A stretch of 64,000 nucleotides of DNA. It comes from Dehalococcoides mccartyi. GTDB lineage: Bacteria > Chloroflexota > Dehalococcoidia > UBA2979. Made by a program: the position numbers and the translations under genes. Positions 24,449 through 33,054 of this stretch are shown here, piece by piece. The notes below the pieces were generated by a model, which was not told where the DNA came from, searched no databases, and saw nothing but the letters and a program-made list of their open reading frames with translations. Position 1 is the first letter of the stretch. Each line of letters starts with the position of its first letter. The stretch spans positions 45,277-109,276 of the forward strand of contig CAMBFG010000007.1 in assembly GCA_945865925.1 (NCBI GenBank). Direction: 5' to 3'.

Positions 24449-25399
24449 TCAGGCGCGGGCCGCTGCCGCTGCCGCTCGCGCCGCGAGCCGCCGTACCCCA
24501 TTCGCGCGCTCCGAGGGCCCCACACCGTCCGCGCCGTACACCACCTGGAAGATCGCCTGTACCTCGATGTAGTAGCGCACGCGACGTTCGACGTCGGCGT
24601 CCAGCGTGCCCTCGTAGTGCGCCCACACCCGTTCGAGGTCACGCCACGTCAGGTGGTTGAGCAGCCCGGCGAAGTCGAGGGCGGGGTCAGCCACCAGAAT
24701 GTCGCCGAAGTCGATCACCCCGGAGAGCCGTCGCTCGTCGTCCAGCAGCAGGTGAGCGCCGCTGATGTCGGCGTGGATCACGCGCCGGGGCGCCTTCGTC
24801 GTCCCCCCCGCCGCGAGGAACGCGTCGGTCCGCCCCTGCAGCCATCGGGCGGTCGACTTGCCGAGATACGGCAACGACTGCTTCGTGAGCGGTGTGTACG
24901 TGGAGGTGCCGAGGCTCGCCGATTCGATCCCCGCCTGCTTCGCGAGGGCGAGCGGCACTGCGTGCAGCCGCGAGAGGAACCGTGCGAGGTCGCGTGCGAG
25001 CGTCTCCCGCGCGGCACCTCGAGGCGCGCCGAAGCTTGCGAGCGGCGTGCCGGGGACGTAGCGATGGGCAGCGCCGAGGGTGCGGCCACTCGGATCGCGC
25101 AACAACGTGGACTCGCGCGGGACAGCGGTACCGAAGTCGCGGTCGGCCACGAGCCCAAAGAATCGCACTTCGCGCTCGATGTCTTCGACGCGATCCCGCC
25201 CCCACTCCCCGTCCGTGCGTTTGGGGAGGCGCACGACCCAGTCGCCGTGAGACGAGGGGACGCGATAGGCGGCGTAGGCGTAACCGGATCCCAGATGCAC
25301 CGCCGCAGCCGACCGCGCGCTCACCTCGATGCGACGAAGCGCGGCAGCAGCGGCGGCGGGGAGGGGGCTACCCGATCTTGAGGCTGTCCGTGAAGGCAC
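24449..25399 (-). CDS. APH/choline-kinase-like phosphotransferase within the leu gene group
   Basis: 316 residues. Kinase-like fold of the aminoglycoside/macrolide phosphotransferase superfamily: VVRLPKR (nucleotide-binding Lys region), [41 protein letters not shown], the Brenner box with catalytic Asp and the metal-binding DFGD. The residue usually Asn in HxDxxxxN is His here, as in some macrolide-kinase relatives. Its 5' end overlaps leuD by 32 bases, so the start could be further in. Its substrate is unknown; a metabolite kinase is as likely as antibiotic resistance. Placed between leuD and leuB. Confidence 0.8.
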   Translation of the reverse strand: MPSRTASRSGSPLPAAAAAALRRIEVSARSAAAVHLGSGYAYAAYRVPSSHGDWVVRLPKRTDGEWGRDRVEDIEREVRFFGLVADRDFGTAVPRESTLLRDPSGRTLGAAHRYVPGTPLASFGAPRGAARETLARDLARFLSRLHAVPLALAKQAGIESASLGTSTYTPLTKQSLPYLGKSTARWLQGRTDAFLAAGGTTKAPRRVIHADISGAHLLLDDERRLSGVIDFGDILVADPALDFAGLLNHLTWRDLERVWAHYEGTLDADVERRVRYYIEVQAIFQVVYGADGVGPSERANGVRRLAARAAAAAARA

Positions 25400-25991
25400 G
25401 AGACGTGTCCGGCTTCAGCGCCGGGCGGCTCTCTTCGAACTTCGAGATGTCGTCCGCGTGCTGTAGCGTCAGGCCGATGTCGTCAAGGCCGTTCAGCGTC
25501 CGGTGCTTCACGAACGGATCGATGTCGAAGTGGCGCGACCACGCGGTGCCCGAGACCGAGACGGTCTGTGACGCGACGTCGATCGTGATGTTGCCGCCGG
25601 GCAGCTCTTCGGCGCGAGACATCAGGTAGTCGACGTCCTCCTGCGGCAACTCGATCGTGAGCAGCCCGACCTTCGAGCAGTTGTTGCGGAAGATGTCCGC
25701 GAACGACGGCGCGATCACCGCCGTGATCCCCATGTCCTCGAGGCCCCACACCGCGTGCTCGCGGGACGAGCCGCAGCCGAAGTTCTGCTGCGCAAGCATG
25801 ATTGGCGCGCCGGCGTACGCCGGGTTATTCGTCACGAACGAGGGGTCCTTCTTCCAGTCGAAGAAGGCGAACGGCCCGTACCCGGAGCGCTCGATGCGCT
25901 TCAGAAACTGCTTCGGCATGATCTGGTCGGTGTCCACGTCCGCGCGGTTCAGCGGGATCGCATTGCCGTTCACGGTCTTGATCGCGCGCAT
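25368..25991 (-). CDS. leuD: 3-isopropylmalate dehydratase small subunit
   Basis: 207 residues. LeuD motifs: IPLNRADVDTDQIMPKQFLKR at the N-terminus and FGCGSSREHAVWGLEDMGITAVIAPSFADIFRNNCSKVGLL, containing the substrate-binding GSSREHA loop. With LeuC it isomerises 2-isopropylmalate to 3-isopropylmalate. The ATG directly abuts the leuC stop (25992), so the two subunits are translationally coupled. Normal length. Confidence 0.96.
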   Translation of the reverse strand: MRAIKTVNGNAIPLNRADVDTDQIMPKQFLKRIERSGYGPFAFFDWKKDPSFVTNNPAYAGAPIMLAQQNFGCGSSREHAVWGLEDMGITAVIAPSFADIFRNNCSKVGLLTIELPQEDVDYLMSRAEELPGGNITIDVASQTVSVSGTAWSRHFDIDPFVKHRTLNGLDDIGLTLQHADDISKFEESRPALKPDTSRAFTDSLKIG

Positions 25992-27392
25992 CTACTTCCA
26001 CCTCCGGATGTCCACAAAGTGGCCCTCGATCGCCGCGGCTGCGGCCATCTCCGGGCTGACGAGGTGGGTGCGGCCGCCCACACCCTGGCGTCCCTCGAAG
26101 TTGCGGTTGCTCGTGCTCGCGGCGCGTTCGCCCGGCAGCAGGATGTCCGGGTTCATGCCGAGGCACATCGAGCAGCCTGGTTCACGCCACTCGAAACCAG
26201 CGTCCAGGAAGATCTGGTGCAGCCCCTCGGCCTCCGCCTGCATCTTCACCGGTCCCGAGCCCGGCACCACCATCGCCCGCACCGTCGAGGCGACCTTGCG
26301 CCCCTTCGCCACGGCGGCGGCTGCCCGCAGGTCCTCGATGCGTCCGTTGGTGCAGGACCCAATGAATACGCGGTCGATCGAGATCTCCTCGATCGGCGTA
26401 CCCGCCTTCAGGTCCATGTAGACCAGCGACCGCTCCGCAGTCTCCTTCGCCGCCGCGGACACCGCGTCCTCGGGCTTCGGCACGGACGAGGTGATCGGGA
26501 CGCTCTGCGCGGGCGTCGTGCCCCACGTGACGTGCGGGGCGATCTCTTCCCCCTTCAGCTCCACGTAGGTATCGAACTTCGCGCCCTCGTCGGTGACGAG
26601 CGCGTTCCACGCCTCCACGGCCTTGTCCCATTCCTCGCCCGTCGGCGCGTACGGGCGGCCCTTGAGGTATTCGATCGTCTTCTCGTCCGGCGCGACGAGG
26701 CCGGCGCGCGCGCCACCCTCGATCGTCATGTTGCAGACGGTCATCCGGCCTTCCATCGAGAGGCTGCGGATCACTTCGCCGCGGTACTCGATGACGTGGC
26801 CGACCCCGCCGTCCACGCCGATCTTGTTGATGATCGCCAGGACGACATCCTTCGCCGTGACGCCTTCCGCGAGTTTGCCGGTCACTTCGACCGACATCGT
26901 CTTCGGCGCCATCTGCGTCAGCGTCTGCGTCGCCAGCACATGCTCAACCTCGGAGGTGCCGATGCCGAACGCGAGCGCTCCGAACGCACCGTGCGTCGAG
27001 GTGTGCGAGTCGCCACACACGATCGTCATCCCCGGCTGGGTGAGTCCCTGCTCCGGCGAGATGATGTGAACGATGCCCTGGCGCAGGTCGAAGATGTCCC
27101 AGAGCGGGACAGCGAAGTCCTTCGCGTTCTGCCGCATCGTCTCCAACTGCTGCGCGGACAGCGGGTCGGGGTTTGGCAGGCTGCGGTCGGTCGTCGGTAC
27201 GTTGTGGTCGACCGTCGCCAGCGTCAGGTCAGGCCGCCGCACCTTGCGGTTCGTGAGCCGCAGGCCTTCGAAGGCCTGCGGACTGGTCACCTCGTGTACC
27301 AGGTGGAGGTCGATATAGAGCAGGTCAGGCTCGCCCGGGTGCGTCCGGACGACATGCTGCTCCCAGATCTTCTCGATGATCGTCTTTGGCAC
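25992..27392 (-). CDS. leuC: 3-isopropylmalate dehydratase large subunit
   Basis: 466 residues. Aconitase-family Fe-S protein with the three cluster cysteines in [14 protein letters not shown] and [11 protein letters not shown], and the N-terminal DHNVPTTDR and [31 protein letters not shown]. It forms the catalytic half of isopropylmalate isomerase with LeuD. It directly follows leuA (27393) and directly precedes leuD, without intergenic bases. Complete. Confidence 0.96.
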   Translation of the reverse strand: MPKTIIEKIWEQHVVRTHPGEPDLLYIDLHLVHEVTSPQAFEGLRLTNRKVRRPDLTLATVDHNVPTTDRSLPNPDPLSAQQLETMRQNAKDFAVPLWDIFDLRQGIVHIISPEQGLTQPGMTIVCGDSHTSTHGAFGALAFGIGTSEVEHVLATQTLTQMAPKTMSVEVTGKLAEGVTAKDVVLAIINKIGVDGGVGHVIEYRGEVIRSLSMEGRMTVCNMTIEGGARAGLVAPDEKTIEYLKGRPYAPTGEEWDKAVEAWNALVTDEGAKFDTYVELKGEEIAPHVTWGTTPAQSVPITSSVPKPEDAVSAAAKETAERSLVYMDLKAGTPIEEISIDRVFIGSCTNGRIEDLRAAAAVAKGRKVASTVRAMVVPGSGPVKMQAEAEGLHQIFLDAGFEWREPGCSMCLGMNPDILLPGERAASTSNRNFEGRQGVGGRTHLVSPEMAAAAAIEGHFVDIRRWK

Positions 27393-28958
27393 TCAGACCT
27401 TCCCCTCATGCGCCGCGCGGGCGGCCGCGACCTGTGTCGCGGCGATCGAGCGGTTGAGCGCGTGCAGGTACGCACGCGCGCTGGCGACCAGAATGTCGTT
27501 GTCGGCCGCGCGCCCCTGGTAGATCACCTTGTCCGCCTCGATGCGGATCGTGACCTCACCCTGCGCGTCGATGCCCTCGGTGACGGACTTCACGGCGAAC
27601 TCGGTGAGGATGTTCTCGGCGCCCGTGACGCGGTTAATGGCACGGTATACCGCGTCCACCGGTCCGCTGCCGATCGCCGCGTCCTCGTGCGTCTTCCCGT
27701 CCATGTCGATCAGGCGCACGGTCGCCGTCGGGCTGCCGTGGTCCGAGGTGCTGACCTGCAGCAGGTCGAGTTTCCACGTGTCCTCGATCTTCGACTGCGT
27801 CTGCTCGGCCACGATCGCCATCAGGTCGCGGTCGTCCACCTCGTCGCGCACGTCCGCCACGTCCTTGAACGCCGCGAAGACACGCGTGAACTCCTCGTCG
27901 CTTGGCGAGAAGCCGAGGTCCGCCAGCCGCGACCGTACCGCGTGCGTCCCGGACACCTTCGTCAGCACGATCGAGGTGCCCTCCGGGATGCCGATGTCGG
28001 CCGGATTCATGATCTCGTACGTTTCGCGCATCTTCAGGACGCCATCCTGGTGGATGCCCGAGGAGTGGCGGAACGCGTTCTTGCCGACGATCGCCTTGTG
28101 TGGCTGGATCATCATGCCCGAGTAGCGCTCCACCATCTTCGAGGCCACGTAGAACTCACGGGTGTTCACGTCCGTGTGTACCTTCATGAAGTCCGGGCGG
28201 GTCTTGATCGCCATCACGACTTCCTCGAGCGACGCGTTGCCCGCGCGCTCACCGATACCGTTGATCGTGCCCTCGACCTGTCGAGCACCGCCGAGGATCC
28301 CCGCCAGCGAGTTTGCTGTCGCCATGCCGAGGTCGTTCTGGCAGTGCACAGAGAGCCGCACCTTGTGGATGTCCGGGACGTTCTGGATGATCGAGCGGAT
28401 CAGGTCTTCGAATTCCTCAGGGATCGCATAGCCGACGGTGTCGGGGATGTTGATCGTCGTGGCGCCCTCTTCGATGGCGGCCTGCACGATCTGGTAGACG
28501 AAGTCGCGGTTCGATCGCGTCGCGTCCATCGGCGAGAACTCGACGTCCGAGACGTACCCCTTCGCGCGCGACACACCGAAGCGCGCGAGTTCGATGATGT
28601 CCTCGCGGTTCTTCCGCAACTGGTGCGCGAGGTGGATGTCACTGCTCGACAGGAACACGTGGATGCGCGCGCTCTCCGCGCCGCGCACCGCCTCATACGC
28701 CGTGTCGATGTCCTCGGCCACGGCACGTGCGAGGCCCGCGATCACCGGCCCGCGCACCGCCTGCGTGATGCGCGCGATCGCCTCGCGGTCACCCGGCGAG
28801 GTCGCCGGGAAGCCCGCCTCGATGATGTCCACGTTCAACTTCGCCAGTTGCCGGGCGATCTCCACCTTCTCGTCCATCGTGAACGAGATGCCGGCCGACT
28901 GCTCGCCGTCGCGCAGCGTGGTGTCAAAGATGTAGATCTTGTCGGATTCGCTCGTCAT
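27393..28958 (-). CDS. leuA: 2-isopropylmalate synthase
   Basis: 521 residues. N-terminal HMGL-like barrel with FDTTLRDGEQSAGISF and SVHCQNDLGMATANSLAGILGGARQVEGTINGIGERAGNASLEE; C-terminal LeuA regulatory (leucine feedback) domain about residues 400-521 (VSTSDHGSPTATVRL, IRIEADKVIYQGRAADNDILVASARAYLHALN). It condenses 2-ketoisovalerate and acetyl-CoA, the first step of leucine synthesis. Its ATG overlaps the stop of a small Leu-rich ORF by 4 bases (ATGA). Confidence 0.96.
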   Translation of the reverse strand: MTSESDKIYIFDTTLRDGEQSAGISFTMDEKVEIARQLAKLNVDIIEAGFPATSPGDREAIARITQAVRGPVIAGLARAVAEDIDTAYEAVRGAESARIHVFLSSSDIHLAHQLRKNREDIIELARFGVSRAKGYVSDVEFSPMDATRSNRDFVYQIVQAAIEEGATTINIPDTVGYAIPEEFEDLIRSIIQNVPDIHKVRLSVHCQNDLGMATANSLAGILGGARQVEGTINGIGERAGNASLEEVVMAIKTRPDFMKVHTDVNTREFYVASKMVERYSGMMIQPHKAIVGKNAFRHSSGIHQDGVLKMRETYEIMNPADIGIPEGTSIVLTKVSGTHAVRSRLADLGFSPSDEEFTRVFAAFKDVADVRDEVDDRDLMAIVAEQTQSKIEDTWKLDLLQVSTSDHGSPTATVRLIDMDGKTHEDAAIGSGPVDAVYRAINRVTGAENILTEFAVKSVTEGIDAQGEVTIRIEADKVIYQGRAADNDILVASARAYLHALNRSIAATQVAAARAAHEGKV

Positions 28959-29215
28959 GTCAGTGCTCCTGCGCCCCTCTGCGGGGTGTGACCTCGATGT
29001 TGGTCGGGCGCCCTCCCTGCCGCCCGACGTGGGGCGACCGAGGGCTGGATAAGCAGCAGCAGACCGAGGAGCGCCACAGCGAGCGAGGCCGCGGACGTGA
29101 CGAGCGGCCGGTGTGAACCGGCCGCTTCGATAGCGTCTCGCGACGCGCGCACCTCGAGCGTCCGTACGGATCGTACGGACGACATCGAGGTGGCTGCGTG
29201 CGAGCGCGCGGTCAT
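28955..29215 (-). CDS. Small Leu-rich ORF between ilvC and leuA (leader peptide or small membrane protein)
   Basis: 86 codons, starting 7 bases after the ilvC stop and ending in a 4-base overlap with the leuA start. Residues 45-56 are LAVALLGLLLLI, with six Leu codons and one Ile within eight codons (29048-29071). No family is recognised. Two readings are possible: a short membrane protein with one helix, or a leucine-sensing leader, possibly using the internal GTG at 29077. The GC content of third positions is lower than in flanking genes, and four inverted repeats lie within it, which favours a regulatory role. Confidence 0.4.
   Translation of the reverse strand: MTARSHAATSMSSVRSVRTLEVRASRDAIEAAGSHRPLVTSAASLAVALLGLLLLIQPSVAPRRAAGRAPDQHRGHTPQRGAGALT
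29003..29028 (-). promoter_or_regulatory. GC hairpin following the Leu-codon run, ahead of leuA
   Basis: GTCGGGCG (29003-29010) and CGCCCGAC (29021-29028) make a perfect 8-bp stem with a 10-base loop. It begins about 20 bases after the Leu-codon run and ends 45 bases before the leuA start. No T-run follows. It could act as the sensor stem of a leader, or hide or expose the leuA ribosome site AGGAG. Confidence 0.5.
29104..29181 (-). repeat. Three adjacent inverted repeats downstream of ilvC
   Basis: In order along the plus strand: GCGGCCGG/CCGGCCGC (29104-29111, 29118-29125), GCGTC/GACGC (29133-29137, 29142-29146) and CGTCCGTACG/CGTACGGACG (29159-29168, 29172-29181). All stems are perfect. 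They could be RNA-stability or processing elements separating the ilvBNC and leuACD parts of the transcript, or binding sites of a regulator. Confidence 0.55.
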
Positions 29216-29222
29216 CGCGGGG

Positions 29223-30224
29223 CTACTTCTTCCCGGGGTTCAGCCAGCCCATCATCTTGCGGACTTCGCCGCCGACCTGCTCGATCATGTGCTCGGCGCC
29301 TCGACGGCGCAGGGCGCGGAAGTGCGGCTGGCCGGCCTGGTTTTCCAGGATCCACTCGCGGGCGAACTGGCCGCTCTGGATCTCCTCGAGGATCTTCTTC
29401 ATCTCCGCCTTCTGTGACGGCGGCGAGACGCGAGGGCCTCGGGTGTAGTCGCCGTACTCGGCCGTGTCGGAGATCGAGTCGCGCATCTTCGCCATGCCGC
29501 CCTCGTACATGAGGTCCACGATCAACTTCACCTCGTGGAACGTCTCGAAGTACGCGGACTCCGGCTGGTAGCCGGCCTCGATCAGCGTCTCGAAGGCGTT
29601 GAGGATCATCTGCGTCAGGCCGCCGCAGAGGATCGCCTGCTCACCGAAGAGATCGGTCTCCGTCTCCTCGAGGAACGTCGTCATCAGGATGCCAGAGCGC
29701 GCCGCGCCGATGCCCTTGCCGTACGCCAGTGCCGTCTGGAGTGCGGTCTCGCTCGCGTCCTGGTGGATCGCCACCAGCCCCGGGACACCACCGCCCTCGG
29801 TGTACACGCGCCGCACGAGGTGGCCCGGGCCCTTCGGCGCGATCATCGACACGTCCACACCCTCGGGCGCCTGGATCCGGCCGAAGTGGATGTTGAACCC
29901 GTGCGCGAACATCAGCGTCTTGCCGGGTGTCAGGTACGGCGCGATGTGGTCGTCGTAGACTTGCTTCTGCACCTGGTCAGGCACGAGGATCATGATGATG
30001 TCGCTGTCGCGCGACACATCATCCACCGTGCCGACCTTCAGCCCCGACGCCTGCACCGCGCTCCACGACTTCGACCCCGGGTAGAGGCCGACCGCGACCT
30101 CGACACCCGAGTCGTGCAGGTTCAGCGCGTGGGCATGGCCCTGCGAACCGAACCCGATGACCCCCACTTTCTTGCCCTTCAGCAGGGAAAGGTCGGTGTC
30201 GGAGTCGTAGAAAATCTTGGCCAC
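29223..30224 (-). CDS. ilvC: Ketol-acid reductoisomerase
   Basis: 333 residues, the short class I form. N-terminal Rossmann motif [20 protein letters not shown] (residues 21-40) and the cofactor loop [10 protein letters not shown]-terminal knotted domain with the metal-binding [17 protein letters not shown] and the [13 protein letters not shown] segment. It converts acetolactate or acetohydroxybutyrate to the dihydroxy acid with NAD(P)H and Mg2+. 61 bases separate it from ilvN upstream. The dihydroxy-acid dehydratase ilvD is not in this window. Confidence 0.96.
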   Translation of the reverse strand: MAKIFYDSDTDLSLLKGKKVGVIGFGSQGHAHALNLHDSGVEVAVGLYPGSKSWSAVQASGLKVGTVDDVSRDSDIIMILVPDQVQKQVYDDHIAPYLTPGKTLMFAHGFNIHFGRIQAPEGVDVSMIAPKGPGHLVRRVYTEGGGVPGLVAIHQDASETALQTALAYGKGIGAARSGILMTTFLEETETDLFGEQAILCGGLTQMILNAFETLIEAGYQPESAYFETFHEVKLIVDLMYEGGMAKMRDSISDTAEYGDYTRGPRVSPPSQKAEMKKILEEIQSGQFAREWILENQAGQPHFRALRRRGAEHMIEQVGGEVRKMMGWLNPGKK

Positions 30225-30285
30225 GGTTCAGTCCCCCCAGGTCATGTGTCGGAACATCCTCGGACGGGTGTCCGAGCGTCGTCGC

Positions 30286-30861
30286 TTACTTGCTCACGAA
30301 TGGCAGATCGCCCTCTGGCAGCCGGCCTGACTCGTGGTGGAACCGCTTGGATTCCGCGTCCTCGTGCTCGTGGATCGCCGTCGTCTTCGCGCCGCGGGCG
30401 AGGGCAATGCGACCGGTGCGCACCATCTCGCGGATGCCGTATGGCCGCAAGTTCTCGGTCAGCGCGTCCAGCGTGCTCGCGGCAGCCGTCAGCTGCACCA
30501 CCAGCGTCGTCGTGGACACGTCCACCACCTGCGCCCGGAAAATCTCGATGATGTCCAGAATCTCCCGGCGCTGGTCGGGACGGGCCGCCACCTTGATCAG
30601 CGCCAGCTCCCGGATCACGGAGTCGTCCTCAGTCAGCGCCTCCACCGTGATCACGTCGATCAACTTGTCGAGCTGCTTCTCCACCTGGTCGGCGACCCAC
30701 TCCGGCCCGTCCACCACGATGGTCATGCGGGACACCCCCGCCTCCTCCGTCGTCCCGACGGCGAGGCTGTCGATGTTGAACCCCCGTCGCCGGAACAGCG
30801 ACGCCACTCGATTCAGGACGCCGGGACGGTCTTCGACCAGCGCGGCAACGGTGTGCTTCAT
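30286..30861 (-). CDS. ilvN: Acetolactate synthase small (regulatory) subunit
   Basis: 191 residues. N-terminal ACT domain HTVAALVEDRPGVLNRVASLFRRRGFNIDSLAVGTTEEAGVSRMTIV, where valine binds and inhibits in this family; C-terminal domain with LIKVAARPDQRREILDIIEIFRAQVVDVS. It activates and feedback-regulates IlvB. 45 bases lie between the ilvB stop and the ilvN start. Confidence 0.95.
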   Translation of the reverse strand: MKHTVAALVEDRPGVLNRVASLFRRRGFNIDSLAVGTTEEAGVSRMTIVVDGPEWVADQVEKQLDKLIDVITVEALTEDDSVIRELALIKVAARPDQRREILDIIEIFRAQVVDVSTTTLVVQLTAAASTLDALTENLRPYGIREMVRTGRIALARGAKTTAIHEHEDAESKRFHHESGRLPEGDLPFVSK

Positions 30862-30906
30862 CTCAGTCTCCTCAGTCCGCTCGCGGGCGGATGTCTCCGG
30901 CCTCGG

Positions 30907-32598
30907 CTAGCGGATGACGCCTTCGGGCGCCTCGATGGTTTCGCTCAGGGCGGCGCCGGCGGGGACCATGGGCCACACATTGCCCTCCGCCTGCACCTGG
31001 AAGTCGAGGATCACCGGGCCGTTGTAAGCCGCCGCCTCGCGGATCGCACCCTCGACCTGTGACTGGTCGGTGACGCGGATGCCCTTGATGCCGTACGCGT
31101 CCGCCAACTTCACGAAGTCCGGCTGGGACATCGCCACGGAAACGTAGTTGTTCGCGTAGAACAACTCCTGCCACTGGCGGACCATCCCCAGGAAGCCGTT
31201 GTTCATGATCGCCATCTTCACGGGGATCTGCTCGTCCACCATCGTGGCGATCTCCTGGAAGGTCATCTGGAACCCGCCGTCGCCGCAGATCGTCCACACC
31301 TGGCGGTCGGGGCATGCCACCGCCGCGCCCATCGCCGCCGGCACCTCGAACCCCATCGTGCCGAGGCCCCCCGACGTGATGAACTGCCGGGGCCGTCCGA
31401 TGTTCATGAACTGCGCCGCCCACATCTGGTGCTGGCCCACGCCCGTCGTGAAGATCGCCTCGCGCCCCGCAAACTCCGCGATCTTCGACACCACGTACTG
31501 CGTCGTCAGTTCGCCCCCGGGCGGCACGGACATCGAGGCGCGGTGGCCATCGCGGATCTCGTTGATCCACCGCAGCCACTGGACGTGCGCCTTCTTGTCG
31601 ATCGCGTGCGTCAACTGCTTCAGCACGTGCTTCACGTTGCCGATGACCGGGACGGCCGTTGGGAGGTTCTTGCCGTGCTCGGCGGGGTCGATGTCTACGT
31701 GGACGATCTGCGCGGTGGGGTTCATGTCCTGGAACCGGCCCAGCGCCCGGTCGTCCATACGCATCCCTAGGCCGATGATCACGTCCGCGTTGCTCGCCGC
31801 GTGGTTTGCCCAGTAGGAGCCATGCATCCCCATCATCCCGTAGGACAGCACGTGCTCCGGCGGGATCGAGCCCAGCCCCAGCAGCGTATTCAGGATCGGG
31901 ATGCCGCCGTGTTCGGCGAACGCGCGCAGTTCCTCGGTCGCGTCACCCAGCAGGATGCCGTGCCCCGCGAAGATGATCGGCCGCTCGGCGTTGTTGATGA
32001 TCGCCGCCGCCCGCTGCACGTCCGACACCGAGGCTTCACCCGGGATTCGATAGCCCCGGACGGAGACCTCCTCGGGCCAGATGAACTCCGCCTCCTCCAG
32101 GAACACGTCCTTCGGGATGTCGATGTGGACGGACCCCTTGCGCCCCGTCATCGCGAGGTAGGCCGCCTCCGCGAACGCGGGTGCCAGGTCCTCCGCGCGC
32201 ATCACGAGGTAGTTGTGCTTCACGATCGGCATCGTGATGCCGGTGATGTCCGCCTCCTGGAACCCGTCACGTCCGAGCAGGTTGCGGGAGACGTTCCCCG
32301 TGATGAACAGCGTCGGCACGCTGTCCATGTGCGCGTTCGTGATCGCCGTGACCAGGTTTGTCGCCCCCGGCCCCGAGGTCGCCAGCGCCACACCGAGGCG
32401 GCCCGAGGCGCGCGCGTACCCGTCCGCTGCATGCCCCGCGCCCTGCTCGTGCCGCACGAGGATGTGCCGCACCTTCGGGTGCGCCGGGAACTTGTCGTAC
32501 AGCGGCAGCACCACGCCCCCGGGGTACCCGAAGACGGTGTCCACGCCCAGCCGTTCGAGGCAGGTCAGGACGATGTCGGCGCCGGTCATCTTGGTCAT
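30907..32598 (-). CDS. ilvB: Acetolactate synthase large (catalytic) subunit
   Basis: 563 residues. Thiamine-diphosphate enzyme: catalytic Glu51 in RHEQGAGHAADGYARASG, FAD-binding middle domain and the ThDP/Mg motif GDGGFQMTFQEIATMVDEQIPVKMAIMNNGFLGM near the C-terminus. It makes acetolactate (valine/leucine) and acetohydroxybutyrate (isoleucine). First structural gene of the minus-strand group, preceded by a leader peptide and intrinsic terminator (32669-32807). Confidence 0.97.
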   Translation of the reverse strand: MTKMTGADIVLTCLERLGVDTVFGYPGGVVLPLYDKFPAHPKVRHILVRHEQGAGHAADGYARASGRLGVALATSGPGATNLVTAITNAHMDSVPTLFITGNVSRNLLGRDGFQEADITGITMPIVKHNYLVMRAEDLAPAFAEAAYLAMTGRKGSVHIDIPKDVFLEEAEFIWPEEVSVRGYRIPGEASVSDVQRAAAIINNAERPIIFAGHGILLGDATEELRAFAEHGGIPILNTLLGLGSIPPEHVLSYGMMGMHGSYWANHAASNADVIIGLGMRMDDRALGRFQDMNPTAQIVHVDIDPAEHGKNLPTAVPVIGNVKHVLKQLTHAIDKKAHVQWLRWINEIRDGHRASMSVPPGGELTTQYVVSKIAEFAGREAIFTTGVGQHQMWAAQFMNIGRPRQFITSGGLGTMGFEVPAAMGAAVACPDRQVWTICGDGGFQMTFQEIATMVDEQIPVKMAIMNNGFLGMVRQWQELFYANNYVSVAMSQPDFVKLADAYGIKGIRVTDQSQVEGAIREAAAYNGPVILDFQVQAEGNVWPMVPAGAALSETIEAPEGVIR

Positions 32599-32668
32599 CG
32601 GAGGATCCTTTGGTTGGTGTCTGTCTGGTCTGCGCGGTCGGGCCGCGGGGCTTCGTCTCGGAGATACG

Positions 32669-32692
32669 AAAAACCGCCCGACACGCGAGCGG
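32669..32692 (-). terminator. Intrinsic terminator (attenuator) in the ilvB leader
   Basis: Read on the minus strand, CCGCTCG (32686-32692) pairs with CGGGCGG (32674-32680) as a 7-bp stem with one G-U pair and a 5-base loop, followed immediately by TTTTT (32669-32673). It lies about 30 bases after the stop of the leader peptide and 70 bases before the ilvB ATG, the expected place for an attenuator. Confidence 0.75.
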
Positions 32693-32723
32693 CACAGGCG
32701 ACGTCTGCGAACGCAGGCGCCGC

Positions 32724-32807
32724 CTAGGTAAGTACGAGTACGAGGACGAGACCGCCGAGGATGGCAGCCTGCGAGGAGTCGGCGATGGAGGAAGTCAGAT
32801 TCGCCAT
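32724..32807 (-). CDS. Branched-chain-rich leader peptide of ilvB
   Basis: A 27-codon ORF upstream of ilvB ends ILGGLVLVLVLT before TAG; the last 12 codons contain five Leu, three Val and one Ile. The Val codons GTA GTA and the Leu codon CTT are uncommon in the neighbouring genes. A stem with CTGC-GTTC-GCAG at its tip follows directly (about 32698-32723), then the intrinsic terminator at 32669-32692. This is the textbook layout of ribosome-mediated attenuation responding to charged Leu/Val/Ile tRNAs. Confidence 0.75.
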   Translation of the reverse strand: MANLTSSIADSSQAAILGGLVLVLVLT

Positions 32808-32816
32808 AACGCCTTG

Positions 32817-32845
32817 AGTGTGGCTGACCTATGAGTAGCCGTCAA
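32817..32845 (-). promoter_or_regulatory. Candidate promoter of the ilvB leader
   Basis: Minus-strand TTGACG (32840-32845) and a weak CACACT (32817-32822) with a 17-base spacer. The leader ATG follows the -10 by about 9 bases, giving a nearly leaderless mRNA. The -35 is good, the -10 poor. Confidence 0.4.
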
Positions 32846-33054
32846 CCGGGGTAGGCCGAGTTCTCCCACTCGCCTCGACAGATAGCCAGTACCGGCACGA
32901 TCGCTGAACGCACGAAGACGAGTGGAGCCTCGTAACTGCTGATCAGCATTGACGACTTCTCAGTTTCAATGCGCGAATGGCTGCTCACGAGGAACTACTT
33001 CAGTGGAGAGAAGTCCCGTCCGGTGAGTGATGTTGTTCGAGGCCGCAAGGCTCA
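32846..33054. other. Non-coding region between the ilv promoter and a PPOX-like gene
   Basis: About 200 bases with lower GC than the flanks and no gene recognised. It contains a short sequence near 32995-33018 that repeats the end of the NIPSNAP gene at 33560 (listed separately). The remainder shows nothing I can assign. Confidence 0.4.
32995..33018 (-). pseudogene. Possible remnant of a NIPSNAP gene 3' end
   Basis: CTACTTCAG-GG-GAGAAGTC at 32995-33015 matches the 3' end of the NIPSNAP gene (33560-33580) with only two differences in 21 bases, and on the minus strand both read DFSPLK-stop. Upstream in that frame there is no further similarity and a stop occurs soon after. It may be a fragment left by duplication or recombination around the intervening PPOX gene; chance is not excluded. 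Confidence 0.25.

Noticed and set aside
25755..28991. Very long open frame on the plus strand opposite leuD-leuC-leuA
   Set aside because: It mirrors three clear minus-strand genes, has no family motifs and a composition rich in Arg, His and Asp typical of antisense frames in high-GC DNA.
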